Source: Clostridium sp. UBA2485 (GTDB taxonomy: Bacteria > Bacillota > Clostridia > Clostridiales > Clostridiaceae). From it: a stretch of DNA of 26,056 nucleotides. Location of the stretch: contig NZ_DDOV01000072.1 in NCBI RefSeq assembly GCF_002341865.1, positions 27,135 to 53,190 on the forward strand, written 5' to 3'. Within the stretch, counting starts at the first letter, position 1, and each line of letters opens with the position of its first letter. The notes under the pieces are model-generated. The model saw only the letters and a program-made list of their open reading frames with translations. It was not told where the DNA came from and did not search any database. Made by a program: the position numbers and the translations under genes. Positions 23,374-26,056 of this stretch are shown here, piece by piece.

Positions 23374-24222
23374 TTATTTACTATAATTATGGAATCCTCT
23401 TCCTGTTTTTCTTCCAAGGTATCCAGCTCTAACATACTTTCTAAGTAAGCTGTGAGCTCTGTATTTAGTATCTCCTGTTTCTTTATATAATACGTCCATA
23501 ATTGCTAAGCAAACATCAAGACCTATTAAATCTCCAAGTGCTAGTGGGCCCATTGGATGATTTGCTCCTAACATCATAGCTTTATCTATATCTTCTGCAT
23601 TTGCTATACCTTCTGCAAATATTCCTACTGCTTCGTTAATCATTGGAACTAATATTCTGTTTACAACAAATCCTGGAGCTTCTGCTACTTCAACTGGTTC
23701 TTTTCCCATTGCCATAGTTAATTCTTTTATAGCATTAAAAGTTTCGTCTGAAGTTGCCATTCCTCTTATGATTTCAACAAGCTTCATCATTGTAGCTGGG
23801 TTAAAGAAATGCATTCCTATAACTTTGTCAGGTCTATTTGTTGCAACAGCAACTTCTGTAATTGAAAGAGATGAAGTGTTAGTAGCTAGTATAGCTTCTG
23901 GCTTACATATCTTATCTAACTCTCCAAATATTTGTTTTTTAATCTCCATGTTTTCTACAGCAGCTTCAACAACTAAATCAACATCATCTAATAAGTTCAT
24001 ATCTGTTGTTCCACTTATTCTTGACAATATGTCTTCAGCTTTCTCAGCAGTTATTTTTTCTTTAGAAACTAATTTGTCTAAGTTCTTTTTAATTCCAGCT
24101 ATTCCTTTTGATACAAATTCATCCTTAATATCTCTTATTATAACTTCATAGCCTTTTGTAGCAAAAGCTTGAGCTATACCAGAACCCATAGTTCCAGCAC
24201 CAAGAACACATATTTTTTTCAT
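23374..24222 (-). CDS. hbd: 3-hydroxybutyryl-CoA dehydrogenase
   Basis: Reduces acetoacetyl-CoA to 3-hydroxybutyryl-CoA with NAD(P)H in butyrate and butanol formation. At 282 residues it is the exact usual length of clostridial Hbd. The N-terminal Rossmann motif is VLGAGTMGSGIA (6-17). The active site has Ser117 (NTSSLSI) and the His138-Glu150 pair (IGMHFFNPATMMKLVEII). The C-terminal dimer domain has VNRILVPMINEAVGIFAEGIA and GANHPMGPLALGDLIGLD. The start follows AGGAGG. It is the last gene of the etfBA-hbd cluster, but 380 bp with a palindrome and a decayed repeat separate it from etfA. Confidence 0.98.
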   Translation of the reverse strand: MKKICVLGAGTMGSGIAQAFATKGYEVIIRDIKDEFVSKGIAGIKKNLDKLVSKEKITAEKAEDILSRISGTTDMNLLDDVDLVVEAAVENMEIKKQIFGELDKICKPEAILATNTSSLSITEVAVATNRPDKVIGMHFFNPATMMKLVEIIRGMATSDETFNAIKELTMAMGKEPVEVAEAPGFVVNRILVPMINEAVGIFAEGIANAEDIDKAMMLGANHPMGPLALGDLIGLDVCLAIMDVLYKETGDTKYRAHSLLRKYVRAGYLGRKTGRGFHNYSK

Positions 24223-24279
24223 ACTAAATACCTCCTAAGTATTAACTTTATGACCATGTTTTAAAATAATTTTAATCTA

Positions 24280-24375
24280 GTGAAGAATGAAGAATTATGG
24301 ATAGAATTAACCATAAATTTCTCATATTAAATGTGAAATTTTCTAATTCTCTGTTATCATCCTTAATTCTTCATT
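24280..24375. repeat. family 1-like repeat, copy F (decayed)
   Basis: GTGAAGAATGAAGAATTATGG on the left and CCTTAATTCTTCATTAG on the right are the family 1 ends in the copy A style. The hairpin TTTCTCATATTAAATGTGAAA between them is a degraded form of the TTTCTCAG hairpin. It lies in the etfA-hbd gap. Confidence 0.5.
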
Positions 24376-24430
24376 AGTTATAAATCAATATTTAATATTA
24401 TTTTAAAACATTGTCAAAGTTATATATTCA

Positions 24431-24462
24431 CAGATACCCCAATGCTTTGCATTGGGGTACTG
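24431..24462. other. perfect GC-rich palindrome between etfA and hbd
   Basis: TACCCCAATGC (24435-24445), loop TTT, GCATTGGGGTA (24449-24459): an 11-bp perfect stem, extended by CAG/CTG across one mismatch. No T tract follows on either strand. Options are an mRNA-processing hairpin or a protein-binding site. Confidence 0.6.
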
Positions 24463-24541
24463 TAAAAAACTTATTTTAAATATGGTGTCATCATAACCCA
24501 ATAAGTTAACAATATTATATCATATTTATAAATCTTATTTA

Positions 24542-24582
24542 AGATAACTAAGTTAAATATTTAATCTTTAATTTAGTTATCT
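24542..24582 (-). other. hairpin after etfA
   Basis: AGATAACTAA (24542-24551) pairs with TTAGTTATCT (24573-24582). The tail on the minus strand is AT-rich without a real T tract (TAAATAAG), so termination would be weak. It begins 22 bp after the etfA stop. Confidence 0.45.
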
Positions 24583-24603
24583 ATAAATTCATCAATGAAT
24601 TTA

Positions 24604-25608
24604 TTATTTTTCCATTGCTTTAAATTGAGCTACCATTTCTGGAACAATTTTTTGGAAATCTCCAACTAATGCTACGTCAGCAGCTTTCATGATTGGAGCA
24701 TCTGCATCTTTATTTATAGCAATTATATAGTTACTGTCTTGCATACCAGCTAAATGCTGAATAGCTCCTGATATACCACAAGCAACATATACTGTTGGTC
24801 TTACAGTTTTTCCTGTTTGACCTACTTGAACTGCTTTATCTACCCAGCCGTTATCAACAGCAGCTCTTGAACCAGCAACTGATCCACCTAGTGCTTCTGC
24901 AAGTTCTTTTAACATAGCGAAGTTTTCTTTTGAACCTACTCCTCTACCACCTGATACTATGATATCAGCTTCAATTATGTCTTCAACTTCTTTAACTATT
25001 TTCTTAACTTCTAGAACTTTAGTTCTGATGTCTGAAGCAGTTAATTCAAAGTTAGCTTTTTCAACAACAGCAGCTTTTGAATCGTCTTTTGCAAGTTTCT
25101 CGAAAACTCCTGGTCTTACAGTTGACATTTGTGGTCTATGATCTCCACAAACGATTGTAGCCATTAAGTTTCCACCGAAAGCTGGTCTTGTCATCATTAA
25201 GTTATTGTTTTCTGGATCTATATCAAGTGCTGTACAGTCAGCAGTTAATCCTGTTGAAAGTTTAGCTGCAACTCTTGGTCCTAAATCTCTTCCAATGTAA
25301 GTTGCTCCTATAAATATTATTTCTGGCTTATGAGCATTAGCAAGATCCGCTATAACTTTAGCATATCCATCAGTTGAATAATGTGCTAATTCTTCTCTAT
25401 CAGCTAATAATACTTTATCAGCTCCGAATGCTGCTAATTCTTTAGACATTCCTTCTACGTTATGTCCAATAAGTAATGCTGTAAGCTCTACTCCTAATTT
25501 ATCAGCAATTTCTCTACCTTTTCCTAAAAGTTCTAGTGAAACCTTTTGTAATTCTCCGTCTCTTTGCTCAGCAAAGACCCAAACACCTTTGTAATCTGCT
25601 ATATTCAT
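24604..25608 (-). CDS. etfA: electron transfer flavoprotein alpha subunit
   Basis: With EtfB and butyryl-CoA dehydrogenase this forms the Bcd-Etf complex, which reduces crotonyl-CoA and, by flavin-based bifurcation, ferredoxin with NADH. At 334 residues it is full length. The N-terminal ETF domain (about 1-190) starts YKGVWVFAEQRDGEL. The C-terminal FAD domain has VSGGRGVGSKENF (218-230), GSRAAVDNGW (246-255), the signature VGQTGKTVRPTVYVACGISGAIQH split over 262-285, and INKDADAPIM. The start follows AGGAGGG, 19 bp after etfB. The normal etfB-etfA-hbd order is kept. Confidence 0.98.
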   Translation of the reverse strand: MNIADYKGVWVFAEQRDGELQKVSLELLGKGREIADKLGVELTALLIGHNVEGMSKELAAFGADKVLLADREELAHYSTDGYAKVIADLANAHKPEIIFIGATYIGRDLGPRVAAKLSTGLTADCTALDIDPENNNLMMTRPAFGGNLMATIVCGDHRPQMSTVRPGVFEKLAKDDSKAAVVEKANFELTASDIRTKVLEVKKIVKEVEDIIEADIIVSGGRGVGSKENFAMLKELAEALGGSVAGSRAAVDNGWVDKAVQVGQTGKTVRPTVYVACGISGAIQHLAGMQDSNYIIAINKDADAPIMKAADVALVGDFQKIVPEMVAQFKAMEK

Positions 25609-25627
25609 TGTAATTCCCTCCTACCTA

Positions 25628-26056
25628 CTAAATAAAGTGATTTTCTTTTAGTTTAGCTAGTGCAATTGAAGCTGCTTCTTTTGGTGATACATTTATAACT
25701 TCACCTTGTCCTTTAGCTTCTTTAGCCCAAGATCTCTTAACCTTTGTAGGTGAACCTTTTAATCCAAGAAGGGCTACATCTACATCTATGTCTTTAACAG
25801 TCCAAACTTTTACTTCTTTATCTTTTAATGCAAATATGTTTTTAACGTTCATGTATCTTGGCTCATTTAAAGTTTCTATTGCAGTTAATAGAACTGGAGT
25901 TTGAACTTTTATATATTCATATCCATCTTCCCAAGCTCTTCTAACTTTTAATCCATCAGCTTCTACTTCAACTTCTTCAACGTAAGTTATTTGTGGTAAG
26001 TTTAAGTGTTCAGCAATTTCTGGTCCAACTTGAGCTGTATCTCCATCTATAGCTTG
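25628..26056 (-). CDS. etfB: electron transfer flavoprotein beta subunit, C-terminal part (cut by window edge)
   Basis: The frame is open from the right edge to the stop at 25628, giving the last 142 residues. It contains the EtfB signature QAIDGDTAQVGPEIAE at the edge, then TYVEEVEVEADGLKVRRAWE and LLTAIETLNEPRYMNVKNIF. An internal Met at 25852 makes the gene look like a 74-residue ORF, but the frame clearly continues upstream. It ends 19 bp before etfA, so the two are co-transcribed; partner genes bcd and crt are expected outside the window. Confidence 0.97.
   Translation of the reverse strand, partial: QAIDGDTAQVGPEIAEHLNLPQITYVEEVEVEADGLKVRRAWEDGYEYIKVQTPVLLTAIETLNEPRYMNVKNIFALKDKEVKVWTVKDIDVDVALLGLKGSPTKVKRSWAKEAKGQGEVINVSPKEAASIALAKLKENHFI

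Noticed and set aside
24495..24512. TTGTTAA half-site near a TATAAT upstream of hbd, as a second Rex operator
   Set aside because: Only one half matches; the other half (AACCCAA on the plus strand) does not fit, and no good -35 was found.

Overview
The window is low-GC, AT-rich DNA with strong GGAGG-type ribosome binding sites. Its gene set is typical of an anaerobic, butyrate-forming Clostridium (cluster I type): the butyryl-CoA genes etfB-etfA-hbd, NfnAB transhydrogenase, an iron alcohol dehydrogenase with a Rex site, CIRCE-controlled groES-groEL, clostridial cell-wall-binding (CWB2) repeats, and guanine and glycine riboswitches. I cannot name the species. All but one of the supported genes lie on the minus strand, so the text below follows transcription from high to low coordinates.

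Right end (26056 to 23320): the C-terminal part of etfB (cut by the window edge), then etfA and, after a 380 bp gap with a perfect palindrome, hbd. These form the end of a crt-bcd-etfBA-hbd-type crotonyl-CoA reduction cluster. Next (23220 to 17455) is a two-gene surface-protein unit. A promoter with a good Fur box precedes a CWB2 protein, followed by a 1273-residue secreted protein made of about eleven repeats that resemble the Shr-like haemoprotein-interacting domain (DUF1533). Together they suggest iron-regulated haem or haemoprotein capture at the cell surface. This is the most system-like part of the window.

Middle (17100 to 12600): a Rex-controlled iron alcohol dehydrogenase. Then comes a tandem glycine riboswitch with its own promoter and terminator, placed directly upstream of nfnA-nfnB. 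That is an unexpected partner for a glycine switch. A lone plus-strand gene (12103-12477) encodes a small Cys/His-rich protein.

Left half (11700 to 1): PhzF-like isomerase, a C_GCAxxG_C_C protein, 8-oxoguanine glycosylase, a DedA/VTT membrane protein, groES-groEL, a VOC protein behind a LexA-like box, then guaB and guaA. The guaB leader holds a guanine riboswitch with mutually exclusive terminator and antiterminator. A putative small ORF and the N-terminal part of an XRE-type regulator run off the left edge.

Two families of non-coding repeats fill the gaps. Family 1 (about six copies, some decayed) has tandem AATTGTGA-like ends around a series of up to four hairpins. One hairpin keeps its fold but not its sequence, and two copies lie against or supply the stop codons of neighbouring genes. 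Family 2 (about five copies) is a long palindrome with AGGCATCTTC-like ends, and one copy appears inserted inside another. No tRNA, rRNA, CRISPR array, transposase or phage gene was seen.
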